DNA from: Paenibacillus algorifonticola
GTDB taxonomy: Bacteria > Bacillota > Bacilli > Paenibacillales > Paenibacillaceae
Direction: 5' to 3'
Length of the DNA: 64,000 nt
Assembly: GCF_000971975.1 (NCBI RefSeq)
Contig: NZ_LAQO01000015.1
Location: 62,001-126,000 of the forward strand
Below are positions 63,871 through 64,000 of this stretch, one piece after another (positions within the stretch are counted from its first letter, which is position 1; every line of letters begins with the position of its first letter). Under the pieces are notes generated by a model. It saw only the letters and a program-made list of their open reading frames with translations, was not told where the DNA came from and did no database searches. Made by a program: the position numbers and the translations under genes.

Positions 63871-64000
63871 ATGAAAACGATGACCATGAAAACGAAAAGA
63901 ACCTTTTTCATCCTCGTATGTTTATTGCCAGGACTATTGCTGTTCTCCTTGTTTAAGGTGTATCCTACGTTTCAAATTTTTCAAAAGTCGCTGTACCTGT
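63871..64000 (+). CDS. Sugar ABC transporter permease, 3' end outside window
   Basis: The ATG at 63871 follows GGGGGAAGG. The 43 codons in the window read a basic start (MKTMTMKTKRTFF), then the first membrane helix LVCLLPGLLLFSLFKVYP and TFQIFQKSLYL, which is how MalF-type permeases begin. It likely works with the binding lipoprotein of the third system. Confidence 0.8.
   Translation, partial: MKTMTMKTKRTFFILVCLLPGLLLFSLFKVYPTFQIFQKSLYL

Overview
The window looks like chromosomal DNA of a spore-forming Firmicute of the Paenibacillaceae, most likely a Paenibacillus. The evidence is an A-C-B spore germination receptor operon, three YesM/YesN-type two-component systems paired with sugar ABC transporter parts, a large secreted GH9 cellulase with X2 and CBM3 modules, an SLH-domain fragment, strong GGAGG ribosome sites and many TTG/GTG starts. 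This rests on gene content and style only; no database was searched. I saw no rRNA, tRNA, CRISPR array or intact insertion sequence.

Layout: 1-7.7 kb is a carbohydrate block: histidine kinase (cut by the window edge), response regulator, a solute-binding protein with no lipobox cysteine, and the GH9 enzyme behind a cre-like site. 7.7-12.3 kb is accessory DNA: an unrecognised small gene, a decayed ISL3-type transposase, an AraC regulator, an FAD monooxygenase and fossil sequence with a 20-bp tandem repeat. 12.3-16.4 kb (minus strand) is the germination receptor operon. 16.5-19.5 kb is a redox cluster (MarR, SDR, rhodanese-like protein, NamA) with a palindromic element shared by two promoters. 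19.6-22 kb holds a regulator with two MerR domains, a divergent VOC protein with a helical extension, and a DUF2975/XRE pair in which the DUF2975 gene is shortened. 22-26.3 kb is HelD plus a DHA2 efflux pump. 26.3-32.8 kb opens with fossil fragments and then carries a MarR gene, two flavoproteins and arsR-arsB-arsC. 32.8-33.8 kb is an HD-GYP protein.

34-44 kb is a complete sugar-uptake operon: two permeases, a lipoprotein binding protein, kinase, regulator and a cytoplasmic GH2-type glycosidase. 44-56 kb is mixed: TetR/isochorismatase-like pair with clear operators, gene fossils, AAC(3)-type acetyltransferase, GGDEF protein, DUF3231 protein, a WGxxGxxG protein, a decayed duplicate of tetR, an ECF sigma/anti-sigma pair with a duplicated domain, an SLH fragment, an EamA transporter, a P450 and a VOC protein. 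56-64 kb is a third carbohydrate system: kinase, regulator, lipoprotein, secreted beta-helix protein with an F5/8C domain, and the start of a permease gene at the right edge.

How the genes work together: each kinase/regulator pair probably senses an oligosaccharide outside the cell and switches on uptake and hydrolysis genes. In the third system the binding-protein and beta-helix genes have promoters with the same upstream box at the same distance from TATAAT, which suggests one regulon. Between the sugar blocks lie small stress and resistance units (arsenic, thiol/electrophile, antibiotic) with their own MarR, MerR, TetR or ArsR regulators and visible palindromic operators. The gaps between them hold fragments of old genes, as expected where DNA has been gained and lost repeatedly.
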